Origin: Pelomicrobium methylotrophicum | GTDB lineage: Bacteria > Pseudomonadota > Gammaproteobacteria > Burkholderiales > UBA6910 | Assembly: GCF_008014345.1 (NCBI RefSeq) | Contig: NZ_VPFL01000012.1 | Coordinates: forward strand, 24,001 to 88,000 | Direction of reading: 5' to 3' | DNA: 64,000 bases | Shown here: piece by piece, positions 26,037 to 35,226 of the stretch | Numbering within the stretch: the first letter of the stretch is position 1 | Layout: the number at the start of each line of letters is the position of its first letter | Program-made: the position numbers and the translations under genes | The notes under the pieces: model-generated | Seen by the model: only the letters and a program-made list of their open reading frames with translations | The model's database searches: none | What the model was told of the DNA's origin: nothing

Positions 26037-26365
26037 GGATTGCTCTTCTGTCGACCAGCGTTTAACGGATTGACTGGCGTGACTTTTTTGTTAGCTGATG
26101 CCCCAGGCTGCAGGCTGCAATCAATTTGCACAAGAGACCCCGCCGCTCATGTCATGAATGGTTAGCACGGCGCGCGTATCGCGCCACTTTCTTTGCCTTT
26201 CCCAAGCATGATTCCAGTCTTCCATGGTCCGGGGAACCGAAGAAGCATTCCGGGTGGGTCTGAACGACCTGTTGCAAACGGAGCGGACTGAATACCGCTT
26301 TACCTGGCCAATCCAGCCTGCTTTCACAAACTCCGCCCTTCATGGCGGTGTGGTTGACCGCCCTC
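26037..26365. other. intergenic region between virB5 and virB6
   Basis: About 330 bases with no convincing gene. Short minus-strand frames of 60-110 codons exist, but they have no membrane or lipoprotein signal and poor ribosome sites. It holds the inverted partner (about 26222-26254) of the 24172-24202 sequence. A VirB7-type lipoprotein would be expected near here, but no lipobox was found. Confidence 0.4.
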
Positions 26366-27097
26366 TTACCTAATATCGATCGCCTTTTTGTCCTGTTCTT
26401 CCATGATCCTTTTGATTTCTCTGCGCCTATTCTCCATGTATTCCTTCTCCGCGATTTTTTCCGCGTCCTCGGCCGCCATGCGCTGCGCAATTCCAGCCCA
26501 AAGCGCGTTCATGTCCGAGGTATTTGCCTCCACCTGGGCGAGCACCGCTGCAGTGGTTTGCGATACCTCAAGCGCGCCGCCTGCGTTCAAAATCCGTTCG
26601 TACAGCGCGTTTCGTGACGTGATGGCGTCCCTTACGCGGCGAATGACTTCGGAGCCCATTCGATAAAGCTGTTGCGCGCGGGCATCTTTCGACCCGAGCA
26701 GACTGGTCATCCTGTCGGCCCACGATTCCATGGAAAGGTCCGAGGCCGCGTAGGATGCCCTGATCTGCTCGTAGAAAGAACGCTGATCGCCAAGCGCTCC
26801 AGACAGATCCGCGAGTTTCTCGACATAGGCCTGGTACAGGGGTGCGAGTGTGGCGTTACGAAGCACTTGATCAGCGAGAAGCCCGGCTTTGGCGGGCTCA
26901 AGATTCCGGTACATGGTCTCGAGCTGCTTGATCTCGTACAGGATCGACGTATATCGCTGCTGCTCGGCAATGACCGACTGCTGGGCCGTGATCGTGGTCT
27001 TCCCGAAATTCCACGGATCGAAGACCGTCCTGAAGGCGCCCGCCCAAGAAGGAACAAAAAGCGCCGCCGCAATCAGAAAAATTCTTATCCATCCCAT
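26366..27097 (-). CDS. virB5: VirB5/TrbJ-like secreted pilus-associated protein
   Basis: A 243-residue protein with a signal peptide (IFLIAAALFVPSWAGA), then an almost entirely helical body containing VFDPWNFGKTTITAQQSV, the DP-N-x-x motif seen in VirB5/TrbJ proteins. VirB5 is a minor pilus component at the tip. The C terminus is highly charged (EYMENRRREIKRIMEEQDKK). It lies 10 nt downstream of virB4, the usual order. Confidence 0.82.
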   Translation of the reverse strand: MGWIRIFLIAAALFVPSWAGAFRTVFDPWNFGKTTITAQQSVIAEQQRYTSILYEIKQLETMYRNLEPAKAGLLADQVLRNATLAPLYQAYVEKLADLSGALGDQRSFYEQIRASYAASDLSMESWADRMTSLLGSKDARAQQLYRMGSEVIRRVRDAITSRNALYERILNAGGALEVSQTTAAVLAQVEANTSDMNALWAGIAQRMAAEDAEKIAEKEYMENRRREIKRIMEEQDKKAIDIR

Positions 27098-27107
27098 GGC
27101 GACCCCC

Positions 27108-29567
27108 TTAATTTTCCTGCCGCATCATGTCCAGGTACCGCTGCTGCCAGTCCGGCGCGCCGGACTTCCTGCAGCGCTCGAAAATCTCCATTGCCCGACC
27201 GTCTGACCGAAGATACGCCAGGATTTCTCCCGGAATGGGCACGGAAAGCATCCTCGCGTGCCGGCGGTTGACCAAGTAATACTCCAGCTTCGGCGTCATG
27301 GAAGCGATGAGCCTCACTTGCGCAAACGTCAGACCGAACTTATCCCGGTAGATATCTTCGTGCGCAGGCGCGTCGCGGTTGGCCAGAAAAATCCGGTTCG
27401 GGATGTTGTCCACGATGGAAGCGAAAATTTTCGTCTCCCGCAGCTCCGCCAGGGATTGCGTGGCCAGGATGACCGCGGCGTTCTTTTTGCGCAATGTCCT
27501 CAGCCAGTCGTCGATTCGGGCGCAAAACGTTTCGTCCGACAGCATGAACCAAGCCTCTTCGATGTAGATGAGCGCCGGACGGCGACCGTCCAGCATCATG
27601 TCCACGACCTGGAAGGCGTATTCCATGAACGCGCGCGCCGCCGGCCCCTGTTTCAGGATGTCGCCCATTTCAATGCAGGTAAAGTCGCCCAATTCGAAGG
27701 CGTCTTCCTGGTTGTCGAACATGTCCCATTGCCCTCCCCCCCTTGTCCATGCCCGCAGCTCGGCCGCGAGCGCGCCGGACAAAAGCGCTGCAAGGTTCGA
27801 GAGGGTCCAGCGCTCCCTGGGCAGCGCGGCCAGACTCTCCAGCGCTTCCCATGCCACCTTTTCGTCCTCGGCGCTCAAGACACGCCCGCGCGCAGCGAGC
27901 AGGACGACGAGCCAGCGCAGCAAAAACGGCCAGTGTTCGCGGCGCTCGAGCAGCCGCAGTGGATTGAGAGGCACGTTTTCGGAAACTACGTCCACGTGTG
28001 CTCCGCCCTGCATGATTGTAGGGATCATGCAGGAGCGGTTCTTGTCGAAAATGATTGTGATGGGGTTATATTTCTGGTACTGACTGATGAGGAAGTTCAC
28101 GAACACGCTTTTCCCTGCGCCGGACGGCCCGACGACGATCGTATGGGCCACGTCGCCGTTATGGAGGTTGAGGTAGTAAGGCTGCCGTGATCGCGTGGCG
28201 AAGGCGGCGAGCGCCGGTTGCGTCCGTCCGGACTGCTCGGTGAGGTGAGCATTGATGGGGTCGCCTGCATCCAGCGTGCGCAGCGGTGCGAGGTCGGACA
28301 GGCAGGCGGCGGACACGAGCTGCTTGCGCGGATTCTCGTGCCACTGACCGGGAAGAGTGGATGCCCAGGCGGAGAGGAGATTGACCCCTTCGCGCAGGGC
28401 GATGAACCCGGCCCGGTTCACGGCCGAGATGGCGTCCTTGGCGGCCTGTTCGGTCTCCTCTTTTGACCGCCCGAAAACCACCGCAGTCAGATTTGCATAG
28501 GCGAACATGGCGCCTTCCGCCGTTGACGCGGCAAGCGCCGCCTGCGCATCCTCGAGCAGTTCGAGCTTTCCCTTGTCCACCCTGGCGTTCGTTTTCAGCA
28601 CCGCTTCGGCGATTCTGCCCAGCAGGCTGACCTGGGTGAATTCGTAGTACCTGGCCATCGATTTGATGACGCTTCTGGCCCGTTCCTGATCCAGGAGTCT
28701 CAGCATGACGGATACGTTCGTCTCGGCGGGAAGCGTCATGAGCCCGTCCAGTGCGCCAGGATAAGTGGCGGCTGGCCACCCGCGCACCGTGACGGCCGCC
28801 GCGTAGCGGATTCCGTCCGTTCCCTTGAACTCGAGGAGATCGCTGACGACCGAGATCCGGTCGGAGCCGGTTTGCCCGTCGAGCGAACCGCCTCTTGGCA
28901 GCCTTGGCTGGAACATGGCCGACGCCGGACTGGACAACGCATTCAGGAAACCGAAGAGGTCGACGAGATCCAGCCGCTTCAACCCGATGGGGAGGGAACC
29001 GGAGAACTGATCGAGCGTCGCCTCCATGCGCCGCTGCGCTTGATCGAGCTGCGCCTGTTGAAAGGCAAACGCACGTCGGCGTGAAAAAGCGTCGCGCGCA
29101 GATTCCATAAGCGCCGCCGGCCAGCTTTTCCCGCCTTCCGAGGCGTGATAGGCGACGCGGTCGAAAAACTTGTCGATCCCTTCGTCTGGAGTGTAGAGGA
29201 TTGATAGGTAGTGCGCGTTTTCAAACAGATCCCCGGCTTCGAAGCGGCGCTTGTGCAGCGCCTCGATGCGTTCTGCGGCGGGTCGGGTAAAACTTCCTTC
29301 CGGATAGGCCCTCGAACGCCGGCGCACGACTGTCCACCAAAGCGTGTATCTTCCGTCGTCCAGGAGACGCAGCGCGTGATCCAGCGCCCGCGACGCGTCA
29401 TCGATGACGCCCGGATCGCTCGATTCGGCGTCCACGCCCGAAAATCGGTAGCATGCCAGCAGCGATCCGTCCTTATTGAGAACGATCCCTGGCGAGATGA
29501 AGCACAACCATGGGAGCAGGTTCTCAAGAGGTTTTGTGCGGACCCCGGACGCCCTTTTCTTCACCAT
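27108..29567 (-). CDS. virB4: VirB4-like secretion ATPase
   Basis: About 819 residues. Start ATG 29567 lies inside the end of virB3; the frame stays open further upstream through virB3 shadow codons. The N-terminal CagE/TrbE-VirB4 domain precedes the ATPase domain with Walker A VGPSGAGKSVFVN and Walker B PALIYIEEAWFML, then ILATQSL (motif III-like). VirB4 energises assembly and substrate transfer at the inner membrane. Length is normal for the family. Confidence 0.95.
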   Translation of the reverse strand: MVKKRASGVRTKPLENLLPWLCFISPGIVLNKDGSLLACYRFSGVDAESSDPGVIDDASRALDHALRLLDDGRYTLWWTVVRRRSRAYPEGSFTRPAAERIEALHKRRFEAGDLFENAHYLSILYTPDEGIDKFFDRVAYHASEGGKSWPAALMESARDAFSRRRAFAFQQAQLDQAQRRMEATLDQFSGSLPIGLKRLDLVDLFGFLNALSSPASAMFQPRLPRGGSLDGQTGSDRISVVSDLLEFKGTDGIRYAAAVTVRGWPAATYPGALDGLMTLPAETNVSVMLRLLDQERARSVIKSMARYYEFTQVSLLGRIAEAVLKTNARVDKGKLELLEDAQAALAASTAEGAMFAYANLTAVVFGRSKEETEQAAKDAISAVNRAGFIALREGVNLLSAWASTLPGQWHENPRKQLVSAACLSDLAPLRTLDAGDPINAHLTEQSGRTQPALAAFATRSRQPYYLNLHNGDVAHTIVVGPSGAGKSVFVNFLISQYQKYNPITIIFDKNRSCMIPTIMQGGAHVDVVSENVPLNPLRLLERREHWPFLLRWLVVLLAARGRVLSAEDEKVAWEALESLAALPRERWTLSNLAALLSGALAAELRAWTRGGGQWDMFDNQEDAFELGDFTCIEMGDILKQGPAARAFMEYAFQVVDMMLDGRRPALIYIEEAWFMLSDETFCARIDDWLRTLRKKNAAVILATQSLAELRETKIFASIVDNIPNRIFLANRDAPAHEDIYRDKFGLTFAQVRLIASMTPKLEYYLVNRRHARMLSVPIPGEILAYLRSDGRAMEIFERCRKSGAPDWQQRYLDMMRQEN

Positions 29568-29863
29568 GGTAGTCCGCGTCCGAACCCGTGCGGACGGTCG
29601 AACCCGCCGTCCGGCCACGGCTCGTACACGTCTGCGTGCCGATTGTAAGCGACGTAAATCTCACGGAAGAAAGGATCTCGTTTTGTCAGCCACTTGAGCA
29701 GCCGGTGAATCCCCCAGGCGATCGGCAGGTACCAGAAACTCCAGAGGGCCACCGTTGTGGCTACGGCCAGCGTCCCGTTCACGATGGCAAGCCGGCGCTC
29801 GACGCCGCCCAGCGTCTGTGGCTCGGCGAGCGAGCGGAATACCATGCTTACCCGACGCTCCAT
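29561..29863 (-). CDS. virB3: VirB3-like inner-membrane protein
   Basis: A 100-residue protein with one or two close hydrophobic segments (about 25-58), the family layout, and the start VFRSLAEPQTLGGVERRL (the R-x-L-x-x-P-x-x-x-x-G-V motif region of VirB3). Its stop overlaps the virB4 start. VirB3 partners VirB4 in the inner membrane. Confidence 0.85.
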   Translation of the reverse strand: MERRVSMVFRSLAEPQTLGGVERRLAIVNGTLAVATTVALWSFWYLPIAWGIHRLLKWLTKRDPFFREIYVAYNRHADVYEPWPDGGFDRPHGFGRGLPW

Positions 29864-29917
29864 GGATCAGCACTCCAGCCGCATAAGTAATGAAGGCCTT
29901 ATCCGTGCGGCGATTGA

Positions 29918-30304
29918 CTAGACTGAGCTCGGACAAAGGTATTGGGTCCCGCCCATGAAGTTGACGATGTTTACCGCCAGGAGCGCAATCCCGATGCCCA
30001 TGATGACTTTCATCAGAAAATCGAACATGCTGCTTTCGGACCAGGCCATCGCGATTCCGGCGAAAGCGATGGCGCCTACGGCAAGCGCAGCAACGACAGG
30101 TCCTTTAAGGGAGTTGATGACTCTGCAGATAGGCGTTTCCCACGGCATGCCTGTCAAAGCTTGGGCGATGGCTTCCGGGCACAGAATGCCGGCCGCTGCG
30201 AGGACCAGGAAAATCACGGCCAGCGCCCCTGCGACGTAGACGGACGTTTTGCGAAGCGCGGCGTGGGCGCCTGAATCAAAGAATCCTTTCAAGGATGTAA
30301 TCAT
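29918..30304 (-). CDS. virB2: VirB2-like conjugative pilin precursor
   Basis: A 128-residue protein with a first hydrophobic segment (about 22-45) that may act as a long signal or first helix, then two more (70-92, 98-115), as in VirB2/TrbC pilins. Cysteines occur at CPEA, ICRV and near the end (LCPSSV). It overlaps the end of virB11 by 29 nt. Confidence 0.8.
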   Translation of the reverse strand: MITSLKGFFDSGAHAALRKTSVYVAGALAVIFLVLAAAGILCPEAIAQALTGMPWETPICRVINSLKGPVVAALAVGAIAFAGIAMAWSESSMFDFLMKVIMGIGIALLAVNIVNFMGGTQYLCPSSV

Positions 30305-31250
30305 CGTCGTACCCTTTCACACGGACTACTTCGGACAGGATTCTCTTCCCCCCGGATCTCCTGAAATGCGCCACGTAATCAATGGACTGGGCGATGAGAC
30401 CGTGAATGGCGGCAATGGGCCAGCCGGCAGGCGCGCCCAGCATGACCAGAGTTGCCAGGCGGTGCAGCGCCAAATGGGCGCTGTTCGCGTGAATGGTCGC
30501 CATTCCCCCCTCGTGGCCTGTGTTGAAGGCTTGCAGGAGATCAAATGCTTCCCCGCCGCGGACCTCGCCCACCACGATTCGGTCCGGACGCATGCGCAGG
30601 CTGAGCCGCACGAGATCGCGGGTCGTGATGCCCGCCTGCTCGTTCGAGAGCAGGCGCACTCTGTTCGGAACCCTCACGTTGAGCTCGACCGTATCTTCAA
30701 TCGTGAGGACCCTTTCGTTTTCGGGGATTTCGGCGATGAGCGCGTTGACGAATGTGGTCTTGCCAGAGCCTGTCGCCCCGGAAACCAGGATGGTCCGGCG
30801 GTTCGCGACCGCCCGGCGGAAAAACTCCACCGGTCCGTCGGCGGCGCTTTCCACCGTTTCGTGGTCGATTCCGGATTTCTGGAAAGCGCCGGCGGCCGCG
30901 TAGTCGTCCAGGCGCATGTCGCGGCTTACGTGCTTGCGGATGCAGAGCGCGTGGCCGTCGACCGCCGTTGGCGCAAGAACCGCGGCGACCCGCATGTCGC
31001 CGACCCTGGCGTTGATGATTGCCTGCGGCGAATTTTCGACGGCGTCCTGTCCTGTAAGCCTGGCAAGCGCCCTGATCGCGCCCCGGAGCGAGGCATCGGT
31101 CACGTTCGCCTTTTCCCGGCTCATGACGCCGTTGCGCTCGATCCAGACGTCGCCTGGGGCGTTGACCATCACTTCCGTCACGCCCGGCATTTCGGCGAGG
31201 GCGGAGACTTGGCCGATTGAATCGAGGAAGAGGCTCGCGGCATGTTGCAT
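30276..31250 (-). CDS. virB11: VirB11-like hexameric ATPase
   Basis: A 324-residue ATPase with Walker A VSGATGSGKTTFVN, an Asp box VLTIEDTVELN, Walker B RIVVGEVRGGEA and His box TIHANSA. The N-terminal domain matches the VirB11/TrbB type. VirB11 switches the machine between pilus building and DNA transfer. It is placed first of the VirB genes, before virB2, rather than last. Confidence 0.93.
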   Translation of the reverse strand: MQHAASLFLDSIGQVSALAEMPGVTEVMVNAPGDVWIERNGVMSREKANVTDASLRGAIRALARLTGQDAVENSPQAIINARVGDMRVAAVLAPTAVDGHALCIRKHVSRDMRLDDYAAAGAFQKSGIDHETVESAADGPVEFFRRAVANRRTILVSGATGSGKTTFVNALIAEIPENERVLTIEDTVELNVRVPNRVRLLSNEQAGITTRDLVRLSLRMRPDRIVVGEVRGGEAFDLLQAFNTGHEGGMATIHANSAHLALHRLATLVMLGAPAGWPIAAIHGLIAQSIDYVAHFRRSGGKRILSEVVRVKGYDDDYILERIL

Positions 31251-31300
31251 GCCGTTATTTCACCCCATTGACGTGGAGTCTTCTTGTCAAAAGACGTTTT

Positions 31301-31966
31301 TCATTGCAGCTCTTTTTGCCTGCTTTCCGGTTTCGAGAACATCCAGCCCTGCGCGTACTGAATGCCGGCGTTGATGGCGATCTGGAGATCGCGATCGTTT
31401 TCGACGCCTTCGGCCACGGCGATGGCGCCGGCGGAAAACGCAAGCCTGGCAAGCGCGCCGAGCTTCTCGGGCTGAGCGATTACGGCGCGATCGATCTTCA
31501 CGATGTCTGGTTCAATCGAGAGCGCGCGCATCAGCCCATCTTCCGCATGAGCGCCGCATCCCGCATCATCGATGGCGATGCGGCAGCCAAGCGCTTTTGC
31601 TCCTTTGGAAAAGAGAGCGAGCCATTGCCTCTCATTCGCGCCGTCCGGTCCAGATTCCGTGATTTCGATGACCAGGCTGGAAGCGGATCGGCTTCTGCCA
31701 ATGCGGCGAAGCATCGCCTCCCAGCTGCGCAGCGATTGACGCGCCATGTTGCAGCCGATGATTAATCCTGATTCGGACGCGAGATCCAGCGCCTCCTGAA
31801 GCATGCATTCGTCGAGATAGGACGAGGCTCCAAGGTCAGAGATCCGGCGGATGAATTCCGCCACCGAAGGCGCCTCGGGCCTTGACAGCATTTCGTGGTA
31901 CAGCAATTCCGGCGCGCCGGGCGCAGAGGCGATCCGCACAATGGGTTCCAGTACGAAGCGAGCCAT
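31301..31966 (-). CDS. EAL-domain c-di-GMP phosphodiesterase
   Basis: A 221-residue stand-alone EAL domain with no sensor or GGDEF domain. The expected active-site set is visible: YHEMLSR (E-x-L-x-R), CNMARQS (Asn), VIEITES (Glu), IAIDDAG (Asp-Asp), IVKIDRA (Lys), VAEGVEN (Glu) and AQGWMF (Gln). It therefore looks catalytically competent, degrading c-di-GMP to pGpG. It sits inside the transfer operon, 50 nt from virB11, which suggests local control of pilus or mating functions. The motif is EML rather than EAL. Confidence 0.85.
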   Translation of the reverse strand: MARFVLEPIVRIASAPGAPELLYHEMLSRPEAPSVAEFIRRISDLGASSYLDECMLQEALDLASESGLIIGCNMARQSLRSWEAMLRRIGRSRSASSLVIEITESGPDGANERQWLALFSKGAKALGCRIAIDDAGCGAHAEDGLMRALSIEPDIVKIDRAVIAQPEKLGALARLAFSAGAIAVAEGVENDRDLQIAINAGIQYAQGWMFSKPESRQKELQ

Positions 31967-31974
31967 TCAGAGGC

Positions 31975-32604
31975 CTATGCGCCCGTCTGGAAATTGCATG
32001 CCGCATGCCAGGCGGCAGTACAGGCAAGCGTCGCGATGACAGGAAAAACAACCGGGTGGACCGAAACCGGCGCGAAAAGCAGCGCCAGTGAAAGACCGAA
32101 AAGCGCGATGACGGCGTGCGTTGCAAGATGAAACGCGTAAGGATTGTTGTAACCCCATCCGGCCTTGCGGATCGCTCGGACGGCGAGCCCGTCGGCGAAT
32201 GAGGCCGCCATCGCCGCCGCGATCACCGGAAACCAGGTAAGCGCAAGCCTGGCGCGGTAGACGCCCTGCCACACCGATAGCCAGAATCCCTCGATCCAGC
32301 GGAAAGAGGCGGAACGGTAACCGTCCTCGAATCCAAATCCGGCGCCGCCGCTTGCCGTAAAAGCGTTCATGGTCCAGGCCACCATCCCGCTTTCGATGAA
32401 GATGTCCGAAAACGCGCGTTCGGCCTCCTTCATCAGTCTCGCGTGCGTTTCGCGGCCGAAAATGAGTTCCGCGCCAGAGATCTCCTGCCGTGACGGACCG
32501 TACCCTTGTGGACCGAATATGAGCGGAACGACAAAAAGGAGGAGAATCGGCGCGATCATCGCCCACAGGATGGTATGGCGGAAAAACCGGCTTTTTGCTG
32601 CCAT
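31975..32604 (-). CDS. DUF4400-like membrane protein of the coupling-protein cluster
   Basis: A 209-residue protein with about four transmembrane segments (10-30, 120-140, 160-180, 182-202). Proteins of this type (DUF4400) are commonly encoded beside SXT/R391-type TraD, which is the case here. Its role is probably in the coupling complex at the inner membrane, but it is not characterised. It lies 8 nt upstream of the EAL gene. Confidence 0.65.
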   Translation of the reverse strand: MAAKSRFFRHTILWAMIAPILLLFVVPLIFGPQGYGPSRQEISGAELIFGRETHARLMKEAERAFSDIFIESGMVAWTMNAFTASGGAGFGFEDGYRSASFRWIEGFWLSVWQGVYRARLALTWFPVIAAAMAASFADGLAVRAIRKAGWGYNNPYAFHLATHAVIALFGLSLALLFAPVSVHPVVFPVIATLACTAAWHAACNFQTGA

Positions 32605-32608
32605 TCAA

Positions 32609-32833
32609 TCAAAGTTTTCCGGCGAGGTCGATTAATTCCATGATCGCCGTTGCGGCAAAACCTGCCAGACCGCCCCAGAACAATAGCGGCCGTTCTGCCT
32701 TGACTTTCCGTATCGCGCTGAGGAACGCCTCCGCGAGGTCGATGTCCGGCTCCATGGCCGGCCTTCCGTCCGCGTCGTCCTTCTGGCCAGACGCCGTATT
32801 CTCGCTATTCCCCTGCTTTGATAAGTCGTTCAT
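32609..32833 (-). CDS. small membrane protein
   Basis: A 74-residue protein with an acidic, polar N terminus and one C-terminal transmembrane helix (about 50-70, LLFWGGLAGFAATAIMELI). The start overlaps the previous stop by 4 nt and the next gene begins 4 nt after it. Unknown accessory of the coupling cluster. Confidence 0.55.
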   Translation of the reverse strand: MNDLSKQGNSENTASGQKDDADGRPAMEPDIDLAEAFLSAIRKVKAERPLLFWGGLAGFAATAIMELIDLAGKL

Positions 32834-33351
32834 GGCTGCGCTGTTTCGATGGTCTCGTGCCGGATGAAATCACGGACCACATCCTGGAGGAGCCAGGCGG
32901 GCAGCACTCTCGCGGCGAGCGTCAGTCTTGCCACGTGATCCGGAATTTCGTGCGCCGGCTCATCCAGGATTTCGATTTTCCTGCCCTCGTGCCTGGCCAG
33001 GAATCCTGTCAGCGATTCGACGAAAGGATCCCACCCTTCTGATCCATGATCCCAGATCGCGCATACGGTCTTCGCAACCGCGAGATGGGCGTGCGCTATC
33101 AGCCCCTCGCAATATGCGGCGTGAACATCCCTTCCAGAGGCTTCTGCGTCCCGCGCGCGCTCAACCGCTTCGCGCAGGCACTCGTCCACCAGCGGTCCGT
33201 GCTTGCCAGGGAGCAGCTCGGTGATCCATGCGCAAAAGCGGGCCGACCATATTTCGAGATACGGGTAAAGCGAAAACAGACGCCTCGCTTGGCTCCGGAT
33301 TCCTGCGCGCGCAATGGCTTCGGTCAATGTTTTTCTGTTTTTTTCTTCCAT
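32830..33351 (-). CDS. hypothetical protein of the transfer operon
   Basis: A 173-residue soluble, mostly helical protein without signal peptide or known motif. It is translated from an ATG 3 nt after the traD stop and overlaps the following gene. It may be a TraD-associated factor, by position only. Confidence 0.55.
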   Translation of the reverse strand: MEEKNRKTLTEAIARAGIRSQARRLFSLYPYLEIWSARFCAWITELLPGKHGPLVDECLREAVERARDAEASGRDVHAAYCEGLIAHAHLAVAKTVCAIWDHGSEGWDPFVESLTGFLARHEGRKIEILDEPAHEIPDHVARLTLAARVLPAWLLQDVVRDFIRHETIETAQP

Positions 33352-33354
33352 GTC

Positions 33355-35226
33355 TCAAACTGCCTGGGGTTCATCCTTGATGAGGGGAAGTCTGCCCTTG
33401 ACGATTCGGCCATCAGGCATCACGGCGAAGTATTGCAGGTTGGGCAGCCTGAGCATGATCTCTGGCGGCACAAGTTGCGTTTGCTTTTCCTGCATCGAAC
33501 GGCTGACGTTTCCCCGGAACTCCACCAATGATGCCTCCGTTTCCGTGCCAATGCTGTGCGAAATCGATACGGTTTTCGTGACTGTTTTCCCCATCATGTC
33601 CGAGACCCATTCCGCGGTCTCGAAGTCACGCACGCGGAGGCAGATGAGCGTGTTGGTGTTGCCGAGGGTCTGCAGCGACTTCGACTTCTTGCCGAGCCTT
33701 GCCTCGAGATCCGCCAGCGTTTGCATGGCGATGAAAGCCTTGAAGCCTGCGCCGCCCGCCTTATTCAGGACCTGGATGAACTGATCGTTGACCACTTCTG
33801 CGGCCTCATCCACGAACACGTAGATGTTGTTCGCCCCAGGCGCGCCGGATGGATTGCCGAAGTTGTAGATCGCGCCGGCGACGGCGGAAAGATCTGCGAG
33901 CAGCATGGACCCCACCGCGGAGCCGACGATCTTGTTCGACAGGGAGTCGAGCCCGACGTACAGGACCTTGCGTCCGGAGACGATGCGCTCCATGTCGTAG
34001 GTGTCTCGCGGGTCGTCGAGATCGCCGTGCGCGGGCGAGAGCATGTCTCCGATTTCGCCTGCGCACAGCATGTCCAAAAGCGGCAGGAGCGACAGGATCA
34101 TTTTCCCGAAGTGCTCCTTGTCGTGCTCGAACGTGGATATGAGCCCTTCGATGGCTTCGTTGCCGAGTCCTGTCCTGGACTTCGTGTCTCTGTACAGGGA
34201 GACCATGGCGTGGGTCCGCGACGGCGCTTTTTCGAGGTAGGGGGCGAGTTTGCCGTCCCAGTCGTGGCCGTAGATCGGGCGGAAGTGTATGTCCATGCAC
34301 CGCTCGAGCAGCGGCGCCACGCCGTCGCGCACGTAAGTCCGGATGCGCTTGAGATCGGGCCGTTCGGACGCCATCAGCATGCCCTGGACCACGTGGTTGA
34401 TCGTGTACCAAGCAAACTGGGTGAACGGATCCCCGCCGGGGGACTCCGACGGAAGCAGCTGAGCGATCCTGGTCGCGATTTCGGTGGAATGATTGAAGCT
34501 CTTGAGCGGGTTGATGCGCACGCTGCGCGATGGCGACGCCGGATGAAAGTACAGGAATTCCCTGCCGCATGCGGAGGACTCTTTACGCATGCGCGCCTCG
34601 AGATCCCTGTCGCCCTTCGGATCAATGACGATGACGGGTGCCCCGGAGCGTATCGCGTGCGTGACCAGGATTTCGTACAGGCGCGTCTTTCCCGAGCGCG
34701 TCGTTCCTATGATCAGCACATGGCCGGCCATAGCCGGAATCGGCAGATAGACCGGATCTTCCGAAGGCGACAGTCCATGAATCCAGGATGCGCCGATAGC
34801 CGCCGTATCGATCACCGTATCCTTCGGCGCGAGCATGCGCAGCAGCCATCCGGGCGCCCAGGCCGGGACCGCGGCGTCGTAGGGGTTTCGCGTCATGATC
34901 TCCGACGCAATCTGGGTGTGCGCGGGTTTCCATTCGAACCCCCATCCAAGCCAGAACCGGCCGGAAGACAACGCTTTGGAGACCTTGGACTCGAGCTGCT
35001 TTGTCCTGACGAACTGAAGCCGCTGGACGCCCAGCGCGAGGCGCGTGCGAAGAATCCCGGCCGCCTGCCACGCACGCACGGCCCCGAACGCGGCGGCCGC
35101 GAGCGCCCATGCCCAGCGGAATGGAGCCGCGGAGACGGCAATCAGGAGGGCGCTCAACCACCACGCCGCCGCGGCCCTTGCCTCGAAGAGCGGTCGCCAG
35201 AGTGCGCCAAACCGGTTCTCAGACAT
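33355..35226 (-). CDS. traD: TraD-type coupling protein (SXT/TOL subfamily)
   Basis: A 623-residue protein with two N-terminal transmembrane helices (about 18-50) and an FtsK/VirD4-like motor: Walker A LIIGTTRSGKTRLYE, Walker B IYVFVDEAAEVVN, and FIAMQTLADL. A Trp-rich segment (GRFWLGWGFEWKP) lies before the motor, as in TraD of SXT/R391-type elements. The protein brings relaxase-bound DNA to the secretion channel. It overlaps the upstream TraI_2-like gene by 8 nt. The terminal region lacks an extended acidic tail. Confidence 0.93.
   Translation of the reverse strand: MSENRFGALWRPLFEARAAAAWWLSALLIAVSAAPFRWAWALAAAAFGAVRAWQAAGILRTRLALGVQRLQFVRTKQLESKVSKALSSGRFWLGWGFEWKPAHTQIASEIMTRNPYDAAVPAWAPGWLLRMLAPKDTVIDTAAIGASWIHGLSPSEDPVYLPIPAMAGHVLIIGTTRSGKTRLYEILVTHAIRSGAPVIVIDPKGDRDLEARMRKESSACGREFLYFHPASPSRSVRINPLKSFNHSTEIATRIAQLLPSESPGGDPFTQFAWYTINHVVQGMLMASERPDLKRIRTYVRDGVAPLLERCMDIHFRPIYGHDWDGKLAPYLEKAPSRTHAMVSLYRDTKSRTGLGNEAIEGLISTFEHDKEHFGKMILSLLPLLDMLCAGEIGDMLSPAHGDLDDPRDTYDMERIVSGRKVLYVGLDSLSNKIVGSAVGSMLLADLSAVAGAIYNFGNPSGAPGANNIYVFVDEAAEVVNDQFIQVLNKAGGAGFKAFIAMQTLADLEARLGKKSKSLQTLGNTNTLICLRVRDFETAEWVSDMMGKTVTKTVSISHSIGTETEASLVEFRGNVSRSMQEKQTQLVPPEIMLRLPNLQYFAVMPDGRIVKGRLPLIKDEPQAV

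Noticed and set aside
26121-26490. Small minus-strand frames between virB5 and virB6 as a VirB7 gene
   Set aside because: None has a hydrophobic signal with a lipobox cysteine, and the composition is not that of a lipoprotein.
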